Below, piece by piece: positions 29,573 through 37,453 of a stretch of DNA of 64,000 nt. The stretch comes from Rhodococcus triatomae BKS 15-14. Its GTDB lineage: Bacteria > Actinomycetota > Actinomycetes > Mycobacteriales > Mycobacteriaceae. The position numbers and the translations under genes were made by a program. The stretch is taken from positions 33,947 to 97,946 of the forward strand of contig AODO01000005.1 of NCBI GenBank assembly GCA_000341795.1, read 5' to 3'. The notes beneath the pieces were generated by a model. The model was given only the letters and a program-made list of their open reading frames with translations, was not told the DNA's origin and searched no databases. How positions within the stretch are numbered: position 1 is the stretch's first letter; each line of letters starts with the position of its first letter.

Positions 29573-30360
29573 CGTGCAAGCACCTCCAGTGCTGTGTCCG
29601 CCCACTCGGGGCGGCAGATCAGTAGATCGGGCAACCAGGGGTTCTCCTGGTTGTAGGCGAGTTCGGACCCGTCGAGTCGTGAAACGTGAAGTCCGGCAGC
29701 ACGGGCCACCGCGACGGGCGCGGCGGAGTCCCACTCGTACTGGCCACCGGCGTGTGCGTAGATGTCGACGTCGCCGCGGACCACCGCCATCGCCTTCGCT
29801 CCGGCCGAGCCCATCTCGACGAGTTCGGCGTCGAGGGCCGCGGCCATCGCCATGACGGGCTCGGGACGCCTCGTTCGACTGACCACCGCCCTCGGTGCCC
29901 GGCGCCGGGGAGCCTGCGCCGACGGGGCGTCGCCGGTCGAGTGGGTGACGCCGAGTGCGGGCAGTGCCACGGCGCCGACCGTCAGCCGTCCGTGTTCGAC
30001 GAGTGCGACGTGCACGGCCCAGTCGGTGCGGCCCCGCTCCCCGAACTCGCGGGTTCCGTCGAGCGGGTCGACGATCCAGACGCGGTCGGCGCCCAGGCGC
30101 GTGCGGTCGTCGGCGCCCTCCTCGGAGAGCACCGAATCGTCCGGGAAGCGCTCCGCGAGTGCGGCGACGACGAAGTCGTGGCTCAGGCGGTCGCCGGCGG
30201 ACTTGATCCGGGTGGGGTCCGCGTCCGGTTCCGCCAGCGCCGCCCGGTGGGCGAGCAGCCGTCGTCCCGCCTCCGTTGCGATCTCGGCGGCACACCGGAT
30301 GTCCTCGACCTGCGCCCATGCGTTCGTGTTCGAGGTCGGAGTCAGTGCTCGATCGGTCAT
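29569..30360 (-). CDS. cysQ: 3'(2'),5'-bisphosphate nucleotidase, CysQ-like
   Basis: 263 residues from ATG 30360. Inositol monophosphatase fold: metal ligands in LSEEG and [12 protein letters not shown] (about residues 103-114), and a C-terminal [14 protein letters not shown]. CysQ hydrolyses PAP, the by-product of sulfotransferases, to AMP and phosphate, relieving product inhibition. It is the first gene of the operon. TAGAGT lies 7 bases before the ATG, predicting a leaderless message, and the palindromic operator at 30381-30419 covers the -35 zone. Confidence 0.9.
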   Translation of the reverse strand: MTDRALTPTSNTNAWAQVEDIRCAAEIATEAGRRLLAHRAALAEPDADPTRIKSAGDRLSHDFVVAALAERFPDDSVLSEEGADDRTRLGADRVWIVDPLDGTREFGERGRTDWAVHVALVEHGRLTVGAVALPALGVTHSTGDAPSAQAPRRRAPRAVVSRTRRPEPVMAMAAALDAELVEMGSAGAKAMAVVRGDVDIYAHAGGQYEWDSAAPVAVARAAGLHVSRLDGSELAYNQENPWLPDLLICRPEWADTALEVLAR

Positions 30361-30367
30361 GCGAGTG

Positions 30368-30373
30368 ACTCTA
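30368..30373 (-). promoter_or_regulatory. -10 hexamer of the cysQ operon (leaderless)
   Basis: TAGAGT on the minus strand, 7 bases before the cysQ ATG. It is adjacent to the operator palindrome. Confidence 0.5.
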
Positions 30374-30380
30374 ACCACAG

Positions 30381-30419
30381 AATGAACAATGTTCAATCCT
30401 AGATCGAACGTTGTTCATT
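30381..30419. promoter_or_regulatory. Operator: 18-bp inverted repeat, probable TetR site
   Basis: The left arm AATGAACAATGTTCAATC (30381-30398) matches the reverse complement of 30402-30419 at 16 of 18 positions, 3 bases apart. Each arm is itself palindromic (TGAACA-A-TGTTCA; GAAC-GTT-GTTC), suggesting two stacked dimer sites. It lies 8 bases upstream of the cysQ -10 hexamer, where bound repressor would block RNA polymerase. It also lies 54 bases before the divergent tetR start, so autoregulation is possible. Confidence 0.7.
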
Positions 30420-30460
30420 GTTGTTCGGATGTGCGGCGCTCGACGCCGCGGCGAGGTCGG

Positions 30461-30466
30461 TACGGT
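30461..30466 (+). promoter_or_regulatory. -10 hexamer of the tetR gene (leaderless)
   Basis: TACGGT, 6 bases before the GTG start at 30473. No ribosome site is visible. Confidence 0.45.
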
Positions 30467-30472
30467 GGTTCG

Positions 30473-31099
30473 GTGAGCGAATCGAACGCCGGGTCGATCT
30501 ACGGCGACGCGGAGGCCCGGCGACGCCGGACGCTGGACGCCGCCGCAGCGCTGCTGGCCGAAGGCGGCTACTCGGCGCTGACGATCCGCGCCGTCGCCAA
30601 ACGCGCCGGAACGAGCACCGGACTGATCTACCAGTACTTCGCGGACAAGCAGGACATCTTCATGGCCCTGCTCAACGAGGCCATCGTCGGGTCGATGAAC
30701 CGCATCGCCGCGCTACCGCGGGACAACGGGGTCGCGGCGTTGCTCGCCGCGATCATCGACGATTCGGCCAGGCGATGGGCCCAGGTCGGGCGCATGTCGG
30801 CGATCTGGCGTGACGCCGAGGGCGATGCCGACCCGGATCGCGAGTCGCTCCACGAGGTCCACCGGATCGCCGCCCTCTACGACCACGGAGTCCTGCGCGC
30901 GGTCACCGAGGCCGCCGAACGGGAGGGGCGGACACTACTCGACGACGAGAGCGTGCTCCCGTTCCTGCTGTCCGGACTGCAGGGCGTGGCCGCAACGATC
31001 GCCAACAACTGGGCTCCGCATCTCGACCCCTCCGACCTCGTGTCGTTCTCGGCGGGGGCGCTCACCCGCGCGATCACCCTCACCGAACCCGGCGCCTGA
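30473..31099 (+). CDS. TetR family transcriptional regulator
   Basis: 208 residues from GTG 30473. N-terminal HTH (about residues 19-62): LDAAAALLAEGGYSALTIRAVAKRAGTSTGLIYQYFADKQDIF, a canonical TetR DNA-binding domain. The C-terminal ligand-binding domain is all-helical and unassigned. It is divergent from cysQ with the inverted repeat at 30381-30419 between them. It is therefore the likely local repressor of the sulfation operon, induced by an unknown ligand. aftA follows 85 bases downstream with its own promoter. Confidence 0.9.
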   Translation: MSESNAGSIYGDAEARRRRTLDAAAALLAEGGYSALTIRAVAKRAGTSTGLIYQYFADKQDIFMALLNEAIVGSMNRIAALPRDNGVAALLAAIIDDSARRWAQVGRMSAIWRDAEGDADPDRESLHEVHRIAALYDHGVLRAVTEAAEREGRTLLDDESVLPFLLSGLQGVAATIANNWAPHLDPSDLVSFSAGALTRAITLTEPGA

Positions 31100-31170
31100 C
31101 GACGGGGACACCACCTCGGCTCACCTCGGGTGGCTCACGCCGCCGGAAACGTGCACGAGTGCGCAGCGCC

Positions 31171-31176
31171 TAGACT
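31171..31176 (+). promoter_or_regulatory. -10 hexamer of aftA (leaderless)
   Basis: TAGACT, 8 bases before the aftA GTG, which has no ribosome site. Confidence 0.5.
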
Positions 31177-31184
31177 CCGAACAC

Positions 31185-33098
31185 GTGACGACAACAGCCA
31201 CCGACACCGTCTCCCCCGACACCGTCGCACCCGCCCGCCGGGTCGCCGGGACTCTGGTCGAGACCGTGGCGGCCGTCGTCGTGGCGGCGGTCGTCGCCGC
31301 GGTCGGACTGATCGCCTTCGCCGTCGTCGACTGGCCCGCGTTCAACTCCTCCAACGTCACCCGCGCGCTCACCACCGTCGGTCAGGTCGCCACACTGGCG
31401 TTGCTCGGACTGTCGGTGTGGCTGCTGCGCGCCCGCAAGGCATCTCGCGTCGCGACGGTCGCGTCGTGGGTGGGGCTGTCCGGCTTCGTGACCGTCACCC
31501 TCGGGATGCCGCTCGCCGCGACGAAGCTGTACCTGCACGGCGTCTCCGTCGATCAGGAGTTCCGTACCGAGTTCCTCACGCGAATGACGGACACCGCCCG
31601 ACTCGACGACATGACGTACATCGACCTGCCGTCGTTCTACCCGGCCGGCTGGTTCTGGATCGGCGGTCGCGTCGCGAACGTGCTCGGCATGGAGGGCTGG
31701 GAGACGTTCAAGCCGTACGCGATCGCGTCCATCGCCGTCGCCGCGGTCGTCGCACTCGTGTTGTGGTCCAAGCTCGTTCGCGCCGACCTCGCCGTTCTCG
31801 CGGCCACCGCGACCACCGCGCTCGCCGTCGCGTACGCGAGCCCCGAGGCGTACAGCGCCGTCCTCGTCGTCCTGCTCCCGCCCGTACTCGTCCTGGCCTG
31901 GGGGGCGTTGCACCGGGCACCGGGTGTCGGAGGCTGGGGCGCCGCCGTCGGGACGGGACTGTTCCTCGGCCTCGCCGCCACCTTCTACACCCTCTATCTC
32001 GGCTACGCCGCCTTCGCGGTGACGCTGATGGCCGTGATCGCGGCCGCGATCGCCGTCCGCGCCGACGGCCTGCGCGCCGTCCGTGGCCCCCTGCTCAAAC
32101 TGGTGACGATCGCCGTCATCGCCGCGCTGCTCGCCCTCGTGGTGTGGGCGCCGTTCCTGCTGGGCCTGCGCACCCACTCCCTCGCCGGCTCCGGCACCGC
32201 CACCCACTACCTCCCGGAGTCGGGTGCGACGCTGCCGTTGCCGATGTTCGACGCCTCCCTCGTCGGGCTCCTGTGCCTGCTCGGCACGGTGTGGCTCGTC
32301 GCGCGTGCGGCGTCGTCGCGGCGGGCGCAGTCCCTGGGCATCGGTGTCGTCGCCGTATACCTGTGGGCGCTGCTGTCGATGGCGTTCACCGCGCTCGGCA
32401 CCACCCTGCTGTCGTTCCGGCTCGAACCGGTCCTGCTGGTGTTGCTCGGCGCGGCAGGTGTGTTCGGCTTCGTCGAGTTCACCCACTGGCTGATCCTCGC
32501 GACCAGCGACAACCCCCGGATCAGGATCGGCGCGGTCGTGATCGGCGCACTGGGCGCCGTCGCGTTCGCCCAGTCGATCCCGCATCACCTGGCCCCCGAG
32601 ATCACCACCGCGTACACCGACACCGACGGGGACGGCGTTCGCGCCGACCAGCGTCCGCCCGGCGCAGCGTCGTACTACGGCGACGTCGACGCGGAGATCC
32701 TCGCGCAGCGCCCCGGACCGCGCTCGGACACCGTCGTCCTCACCGCGGACACGAGCTTCCTGTCGTTCTACCCGTACTTCGGATTCCAGGGGCTGACCTC
32801 GCACTACGCGAACCCGATGGCGCAGTTCGAGGAGCGCGCCGCCGCGATCGAGGCGTGGACGGAGACGACCTCACCCGACGAGCTGCTCGCGGCGATGGAC
32901 GAATCACCCTGGCGTGCACCGGATGTGTTCGTGTTCCGATCCACCGACGATGCGTACACCCTGCGGCTGGCCGCGGACGTCTACCCGAACGACCCGAACG
33001 TCAAGCGCTACACCGTCGAGTTCGACAAGGCGCTGTTCGACGACCCGCGGTTCACGGTCACCGAGGTCGGTCCGTTCACCGTCGTCACCCGGAGGTAG
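31185..33098 (+). CDS. aftA: Galactan 5-O-arabinofuranosyltransferase AftA
   Basis: 637 residues from GTG 31185; the mycobacterial protein has 643. Eleven or so TM segments are followed by a soluble C-terminal domain of about 190 residues outside the membrane (from about residue 460). The conserved extracytoplasmic block DDMTYIDLPSFYPAGWFWIGGR lies at about 145-165. FYPYFGFQGLTSHYANP and the end VTEVGPFTVVTRR match AftA. The enzyme places the first arabinofuranose on galactan using decaprenyl-phosphoryl-arabinose. It ends before a 20-bp hairpin. Separation from dprE2 by about 8.8 kb is unlike mycobacteria. Confidence 0.93.
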   Translation: MTTTATDTVSPDTVAPARRVAGTLVETVAAVVVAAVVAAVGLIAFAVVDWPAFNSSNVTRALTTVGQVATLALLGLSVWLLRARKASRVATVASWVGLSGFVTVTLGMPLAATKLYLHGVSVDQEFRTEFLTRMTDTARLDDMTYIDLPSFYPAGWFWIGGRVANVLGMEGWETFKPYAIASIAVAAVVALVLWSKLVRADLAVLAATATTALAVAYASPEAYSAVLVVLLPPVLVLAWGALHRAPGVGGWGAAVGTGLFLGLAATFYTLYLGYAAFAVTLMAVIAAAIAVRADGLRAVRGPLLKLVTIAVIAALLALVVWAPFLLGLRTHSLAGSGTATHYLPESGATLPLPMFDASLVGLLCLLGTVWLVARAASSRRAQSLGIGVVAVYLWALLSMAFTALGTTLLSFRLEPVLLVLLGAAGVFGFVEFTHWLILATSDNPRIRIGAVVIGALGAVAFAQSIPHHLAPEITTAYTDTDGDGVRADQRPPGAASYYGDVDAEILAQRPGPRSDTVVLTADTSFLSFYPYFGFQGLTSHYANPMAQFEERAAAIEAWTETTSPDELLAAMDESPWRAPDVFVFRSTDDAYTLRLAADVYPNDPNVKRYTVEFDKALFDDPRFTVTEVGPFTVVTRR

Positions 33099-33109
33099 TG
33101 CGCTCCGCG

Positions 33110-33155
33110 CCTGTGCGCGCTCTTGGTAGTGGGGGCTACCAAGAGCGCGCACAGG
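33110..33155. terminator. Perfect 20-bp hairpin after aftA
   Basis: CCTGTGCGCGCTCTTGGTAG (33110-33129) pairs perfectly with 33136-33155 around loop TGGGGG. It lies between aftA and the convergent epimerase gene. No T tract. Confidence 0.8.
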
Positions 33156-33163
33156 TGCGGCGG

Positions 33164-34078
33164 TCAGACGGAGGCGACGACGGCTTCGACGAGCTCCGCG
33201 ACCGCACGCGCGCAGTCGTTTCGGTCGTAGCCGAGCAGTCTCGTCTCCTCCGCGTCGGGTTCGTACGCCAGCGTGTTGCCGCGCCCCTGGACGATCGCCG
33301 CGTCCGAGAGCAGCGGATGTTGTTCGTCCCGCGCGACGATCTCCCGATCACCACCGGCCGCGTCGACCATCAGCTGGAAGAACTGCCGGTACTCCAGGTT
33401 CTGATCTCCGATGAGGTACGCCCTGCCGGCTTCACCACCGTGCACGGCCCCACGAATCGCCTGCGCCAGCGAGCGCGCGGACATGTAGTTGGTCCCGCCG
33501 ACCGGTGCGAAGTCGGGGATGCCCGGCTCGCGGCCCGCGGCCCACGCGACCATCCGACGATAGCGGCGGGTCGAGGCGCCCGGCACGACACCGATGATCG
33601 ACGGCGGATTCAGAGTGCACACCGCGAAGGACTCGTCGGCCAGAGCGCGAGCACCCTCGTCCGCGGCTTTCCGCGCCGCCACATACGGATTCGTCGTCGC
33701 GATGTCGGGGCGCACGTGGTGGTAGTAGCTGCCCACCTGTACGAACCGGCCCACGCCGGACTGCTTGACGAGTTCGGCGAAACGCGGAACGCCGACGCTC
33801 TGCGTGGCCGCCCAGAACGCCTCGTCGTCGCTGTCGGCGGCGGTGCGGTGGCGCGGATCCTGACCGGCGGCGAAGACGACGGCGTCGAACGCGGACAGTT
33901 GCTCACGGGTGAACGAGGGGACCGTGTAGTCGCCCTCCAGCAGAGGGAAGCCGGCGACCGGCGATTCGTCGGTGACCGGTCCGCGCCCGGCGACGGTGAC
34001 GTCGTCGCCGTGTTCACGCAGCAGGAGGGCGGCGTGTGCACCGATCATGCCGGTGCCGCCGATGACGAGGATCTTCAT
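33164..34078 (-). CDS. NAD-dependent epimerase/dehydratase family protein
   Basis: 304 residues from ATG 34078. Extended-SDR Rossmann start MKILVIGGTGMIGAHAA (GxxGxxG). Catalytic-like segments VQVGSYYHHVRPD and NPYVAARKAADE are present, the latter giving a Y-x-x-x-K pair. The GTNYMSARSLAQAI and GRAYLIGDQNLEYRQFF blocks are typical of NAD-dependent epimerases acting on sugar or similar substrates. It lies 22 bases downstream of an SDR gene on the same strand, both divergent from an IclR regulator. Substrate unknown. Confidence 0.82.
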   Translation of the reverse strand: MKILVIGGTGMIGAHAALLLREHGDDVTVAGRGPVTDESPVAGFPLLEGDYTVPSFTREQLSAFDAVVFAAGQDPRHRTAADSDDEAFWAATQSVGVPRFAELVKQSGVGRFVQVGSYYHHVRPDIATTNPYVAARKAADEGARALADESFAVCTLNPPSIIGVVPGASTRRYRRMVAWAAGREPGIPDFAPVGGTNYMSARSLAQAIRGAVHGGEAGRAYLIGDQNLEYRQFFQLMVDAAGGDREIVARDEQHPLLSDAAIVQGRGNTLAYEPDAEETRLLGYDRNDCARAVAELVEAVVASV

Positions 34079-34100
34079 GAGTACCTTTCGGTCGGGGTGA

Positions 34101-34916
34101 TCAGGGATTGCGGGGGCGGTTCGTCCAGCCGCCGGAGCGGCGCGGAACCCAGCCCCCGGACGAGTGGGTGCCGCCGTCGACGTGGATGGTGCCGCCGGTG
34201 ACGAACCGCGAGAGATCGGAGGCGAGGAACAGCGCGGCACCCGCGACGTCCTCGGGCGTGCCCGGCCCGCCGAGCGGCGACCAGGTCGGCCACAACTCCC
34301 GGTCCTCCTCGGGCACCAGCGACGCGTAGGGCACCTGCACGGTTTCCACGAGATCCGGTGCGATCGCGTTGACCCGGATGCCGGCCGGACCCACCTCCGC
34401 GGCCAGCGAACTCGTGAACTGGGTCAGCGCGGCCTTGTACGCGGAGTACACGCTGTGCCCGGGAATCGCCCGGTGCGCCTCGACCGTCGTCAGATTGACG
34501 ATCGAACCTCGACCGCGCTCGGTCATCCCGGGCAGCAGCGCCTGCGTCAGACGCAGGACGTGCGCGAAGTTGATCTCGTGCAGGTCGTCCCACAGCGACG
34601 GCGTGTTCGTCGCGAAGGTGTGCGGCGGCCGCAGGTAGTGACCGACGTTGTTGACCAGGACGTCCGGGCGGTGGTCGACGAGTTCGGGCGGGCAGGGCGA
34701 CGCGCACACGTCCCATTCGAGCCCGGCGATCGCACCGCCCGCCGCGGGGTCGAACTCCAGCGGGCCGAGCGGTTCGACGTCGGCGACGAGCACGTCGGCG
34801 CCGTGGGCGGCGAAGGCCCGCGCGATCGCGGCGCCGATGCCGTGGGCACCCCCGGTGACCACGGCACGACGACCGGTGAGCATCGCGCCCGGCGTGTAAG
34901 TGATGAGGTTGCGCAT
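34101..34916 (-). CDS. Short-chain dehydrogenase/reductase
   Basis: 271 residues from ATG 34916; ATG 34883 is possible and would begin just before the Rossmann strand. TGGAHGIGAAIARAF is the cofactor loop, NNVGHY the NNAG equivalent, VNLTTVEAH the catalytic Ser/Thr region, and YSAYKAALTQF holds Tyr and Lys. The C-terminus has LASDLSRFVTGGTIHVDGG. The order SDR-epimerase with a divergent IclR gene indicates a small catabolic module for one compound. No substrate can be named. Confidence 0.87.
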   Translation of the reverse strand: MRNLITYTPGAMLTGRRAVVTGGAHGIGAAIARAFAAHGADVLVADVEPLGPLEFDPAAGGAIAGLEWDVCASPCPPELVDHRPDVLVNNVGHYLRPPHTFATNTPSLWDDLHEINFAHVLRLTQALLPGMTERGRGSIVNLTTVEAHRAIPGHSVYSAYKAALTQFTSSLAAEVGPAGIRVNAIAPDLVETVQVPYASLVPEEDRELWPTWSPLGGPGTPEDVAGAALFLASDLSRFVTGGTIHVDGGTHSSGGWVPRRSGGWTNRPRNP

Positions 34917-34958
34917 GCACGCCAGTACAGCGTGCGCTGTGACACGGCTGACAGGCCG

Positions 34959-34977
34959 GTTCCCGGTGTCCGGAAAC
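34959..34977. promoter_or_regulatory. Candidate IclR operator
   Basis: GTTCCCGG-TGT-CCGGAAAC, inverted at 7 of 8 positions, in the 185-base divergent region between the SDR and IclR genes. It lies 42 bases from the SDR start. Size and symmetry suit an IclR dimer site. Confidence 0.45.
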
Positions 34978-35101
34978 ATTCCCCCCGGGACGCGTCGGCA
35001 TCGGCGACAGTGGACACGTCGGATCCGTCGGTCCGTGGCTCGTGCACGTGCAGGGCCGGTCACGCCGGCCCCGACGACGATCTGCGGACCAGGAGGAACG
35101 G

Positions 35102-35815
35102 ATGTCACAGCACCCTGCCGGCGGGGGAACGACCGGGTCGCTGCCGCGGGCGGCCCTGATCCTCGGGGCGTTCACCGGCGACAGACGCCTGAACCTGTCG
35201 CAGATCGTCGCGGTCACGGGGCTGCCGCGGTCGTCGGTCCACCGCGCGCTGGAACAGCTGGTCGCACTGCGCTGGGTGCATCGGGAGGGCATGGACTACC
35301 AGCTCGGGATGCGCATGATCGAGCTCGGGGCGGTCGCCGCGCAGCAGAACTCGCTGCGGCGGGCGGCGCTGCCGAGTCTGCACTGGCTGCACCGGCAGAC
35401 CGGGTGCATCGTGCACCTGGGTGTCCTCGACGGTCCCGAGGTCGTCTACCTCGAGAAGGTGGGCGGGGAGCTGATGCCCGCGGTCCGGTCGCACGTCGGG
35501 GGACGATTGCCTGCGCGGTCGTCGACGATCGGTGCGGCACTGCTCGCCGTCGGCGGAGGCTCCGCCGGGGGCGCACCCGATCTCGACCGGGTTCGCGAGT
35601 TGCGGGTCTCGTACGGACGGGAGAAGTGCCTGTCGGGCTTCAGCTGCGTCGCCGTCCCGATCGGACCCGTCGACCGAACCGAATCAGCGTCCGCACTATC
35701 GGTTTTCGGTCCGGTCGCGGTCATCCACGACACCCAGGTCGTGCTGTCCGCTCAGACCGCGGCCGCCCGGATCTGGCGCCGGATGACCGCGCCGGCTTCG
35801 CGACGCACCGCGTGA
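35102..35815 (+). CDS. IclR family transcriptional regulator
   Basis: 237 residues from ATG 35102, which has AGGAGG seven bases upstream. The N-terminal winged HTH (about 14-75) includes LNLSQIVAVTGLPRSSVHRALEQLVALRWVHRE. The C-terminal effector domain contains GCIVHLGVLDGPEVVYLEKV and the SGFSCVAVPI block, both typical of IclR. It is divergent from the SDR-epimerase pair and probably controls it through the palindrome at 34959-34977. The effector is unknown. Confidence 0.9.
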   Translation: MSQHPAGGGTTGSLPRAALILGAFTGDRRLNLSQIVAVTGLPRSSVHRALEQLVALRWVHREGMDYQLGMRMIELGAVAAQQNSLRRAALPSLHWLHRQTGCIVHLGVLDGPEVVYLEKVGGELMPAVRSHVGGRLPARSSTIGAALLAVGGGSAGGAPDLDRVRELRVSYGREKCLSGFSCVAVPIGPVDRTESASALSVFGPVAVIHDTQVVLSAQTAAARIWRRMTAPASRRTA

Positions 35816-35839
35816 GCTCCGCCCACGAGGACGAGTTCG

Positions 35840-36040
35840 TCAGGCGGGAAGCAGCATCCACAGGGCGAGGTACACCAGGGCTGCCGTGCCGCCGGTGACG
35901 AAGGCGGCCAGAACGGCTCCGGCGCGCACCAGGTTGGCGTCGACGCCGAAGTACTCGGCGATGCCGCCGCAGACACCACCGACCATGCGCTGCGAGGAGG
36001 AGCGGGCGAAGGGCTTGGGGGCGTTGCTGTCGAATGTCAT
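35840..36040 (-). CDS. PspC domain small membrane protein
   Basis: 66 residues from ATG 36040, with GGTGGAGG immediately upstream. The whole protein is a PspC domain: basic N-terminus, then MVGGVCGGIAEYFGVDANLVRAG, then one TM segment. PspC-like proteins sense membrane stress or, in actinobacteria, accompany envelope stress genes. It stands alone here, ending 24 bases from the convergent IclR gene. Confidence 0.88.
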   Translation of the reverse strand: MTFDSNAPKPFARSSSQRMVGGVCGGIAEYFGVDANLVRAGAVLAAFVTGGTAALVYLALWMLLPA

Positions 36041-36161
36041 GCCTCCACCTTGCGCGTCGGGGCGTGGTCGGCACATCGGGTGACGCCCTGATCTCGACCC
36101 TGAGATTTTCCCTCCGGAACCCTCCCTATCCCCCATCCTCCGACAGGGTGCACCAGCCACA

Positions 36162-36214
36162 CGGCTGAAGGCCACGTTCACGCGGATCAACCGCACGAAG
36201 GTGGCCTTCAGCCG
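36162..36214 (-). terminator. 18-bp hairpin after the DoxX-like gene
   Basis: CGGCTGAAGGCCACGTTC (36162-36179) pairs with 36197-36214 at 17 of 18 positions; the 17-base loop contains CAACCG. It starts 6 bases past the stop of the DoxX-like gene and belongs to the palindrome family seen at 51369 and 52501. Confidence 0.65.
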
Positions 36215-36220
36215 GATGGG

Positions 36221-36649
36221 TCAGCGGCGGGTGAGGGGCATGACCTCGCGGACCTTCGCGTCGCGCAGGTAGAGACCGCCCCAGACGAAGATGCCGACGT
36301 AGATCGGGAACAGAATCGTGCTCACCAGCGGCTGCTCGGTGAGGATGTTGCAGGCGACGGCGCCGCCGAGGTAACCGGTCAGCAGCACCGCACCGAGGAT
36401 CGCCGTGGCCGGGATCAGGTACAGCGCAAGGCACACCAGCATGACGACGCCCATCACGAACGGGGCGTAGTCCGGAAAACCGTACTCGGCCATCGAATCC
36501 CGGACGGACTCGATGTTCGCGAGGTGGATGACGGCGTCGAACAGCAGGAAGGCGACCACCAGAACGGTGACGACGAGCCCGGCTCGGCGGGCGGTGGACG
36601 ACACCTCCGCGGCGCCGGCGGACGGGGCGACGATCTGATGTGCGGTCAT
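36221..36649 (-). CDS. DoxX-like four-TM membrane protein
   Basis: 142 residues with four TM segments. The pattern FLLFDAVIHLANIESVRDSMAEYGFPDYAPFVMG followed by LALYLIPATAILGAVLLTGYLGGAVA is typical of the DoxX-like (DoxX_2) family. Members are often linked to redox or thiol stress, but the reaction is undefined. Single gene, followed by a hairpin. Confidence 0.82.
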   Translation of the reverse strand: MTAHQIVAPSAGAAEVSSTARRAGLVVTVLVVAFLLFDAVIHLANIESVRDSMAEYGFPDYAPFVMGVVMLVCLALYLIPATAILGAVLLTGYLGGAVACNILTEQPLVSTILFPIYVGIFVWGGLYLRDAKVREVMPLTRR

Positions 36650-36868
36650 GGCTGGCTCCTCGAGTCGGGCGCTTCACACGGTGTGAAGTCGTTGCTCAGG
36701 TAGACCACCCACCGGCCGGAAACTCATCGCTCGGCCTTCGAATCACGTCTGTGCGTCACATCGGAGGTCGTGGCCGGAGGCGAGGGGGCCGGTCCGTCCT
36801 CGAGACGGGTTCACGACTCGACGCCCCTCACCCCGTTCGCGCCCGGGGACGGAGCCACCCGACCGCGG

Positions 36869-37453
36869 TCACAGGTTCCCGTCGCGGCCGAGCAGGGCGA
36901 GCAGCCGTTCCCCCGGCCCTGCCCACGGCGGTACCGGCAGCGGCGGACCGAACCGCGCGGGCCGGTCGGCATCGGACACGAACAGCGCCGCGCAGACCTC
37001 CAACTCGGCAGCGAGATCCGCGGGAACGGGACGGGCCCGGCCCAGCGCCCTGCCGACGTCCCAGCCGTGCACCGCGACGTCGAGAGCACCTGCAGCAGCA
37101 GCGATCTCGACGGGGAGCATCGCGTCACCCACCCGAACGCCGCCCGACGCGGCGTCCCGCTCCCAACTGCGCAGCATCCGGCAGGCCCGTTCCCGGAGCG
37201 CCGCAGCGGGATCGGCGGCGAGGGCACTGTGGTCGACGGGGCGCAACAGCACGCTCCGATCCAGCACGGCCTCCTCCAGGACGGCGAGGGACTCGTCCAT
37301 GTGCCGCAGCAACTCCGCCAGGTTCCATTGCGAACAGGGCGTCGGCCGAGAGAGATCGTCAGGGCGCACCGCCCGCAGGTTCAGATCCGTGTACCGAACG
37401 GCCGCCCCGAGCAGGGCGAGCGGATCGGTGACCGGCAGAACGCCGAGCGTCAT
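36869..37453 (-). CDS. TIGR03086 / DinB-like metal-binding protein
   Basis: 194 residues. Mycothiol-dependent maleylpyruvate isomerase N-terminal-like helix bundle: DLSRPTPCSQWNLAELLRHMDESLAVLE gives the first metal-ligand histidine, and ALDVAVHGWDVGRAL gives the second. These proteins bind a metal and may use mycothiol as cofactor. The start overlaps the stop of the ECF sigma factor gene by four bases, so it is produced with the sigma factor and may sense or counter the same stress (inferred). Confidence 0.82.
   Translation of the reverse strand: MTLGVLPVTDPLALLGAAVRYTDLNLRAVRPDDLSRPTPCSQWNLAELLRHMDESLAVLEEAVLDRSVLLRPVDHSALAADPAAALRERACRMLRSWERDAASGGVRVGDAMLPVEIAAAAGALDVAVHGWDVGRALGRARPVPADLAAELEVCAALFVSDADRPARFGPPLPVPPWAGPGERLLALLGRDGNL

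Noticed and set aside
31130..34201. Open frame of over 1000 codons on the plus strand overlapping aftA
   Set aside because: It is the +1 or +2 shadow of aftA, runs through the terminator and into the convergent epimerase gene, and is Arg-rich without any motif.
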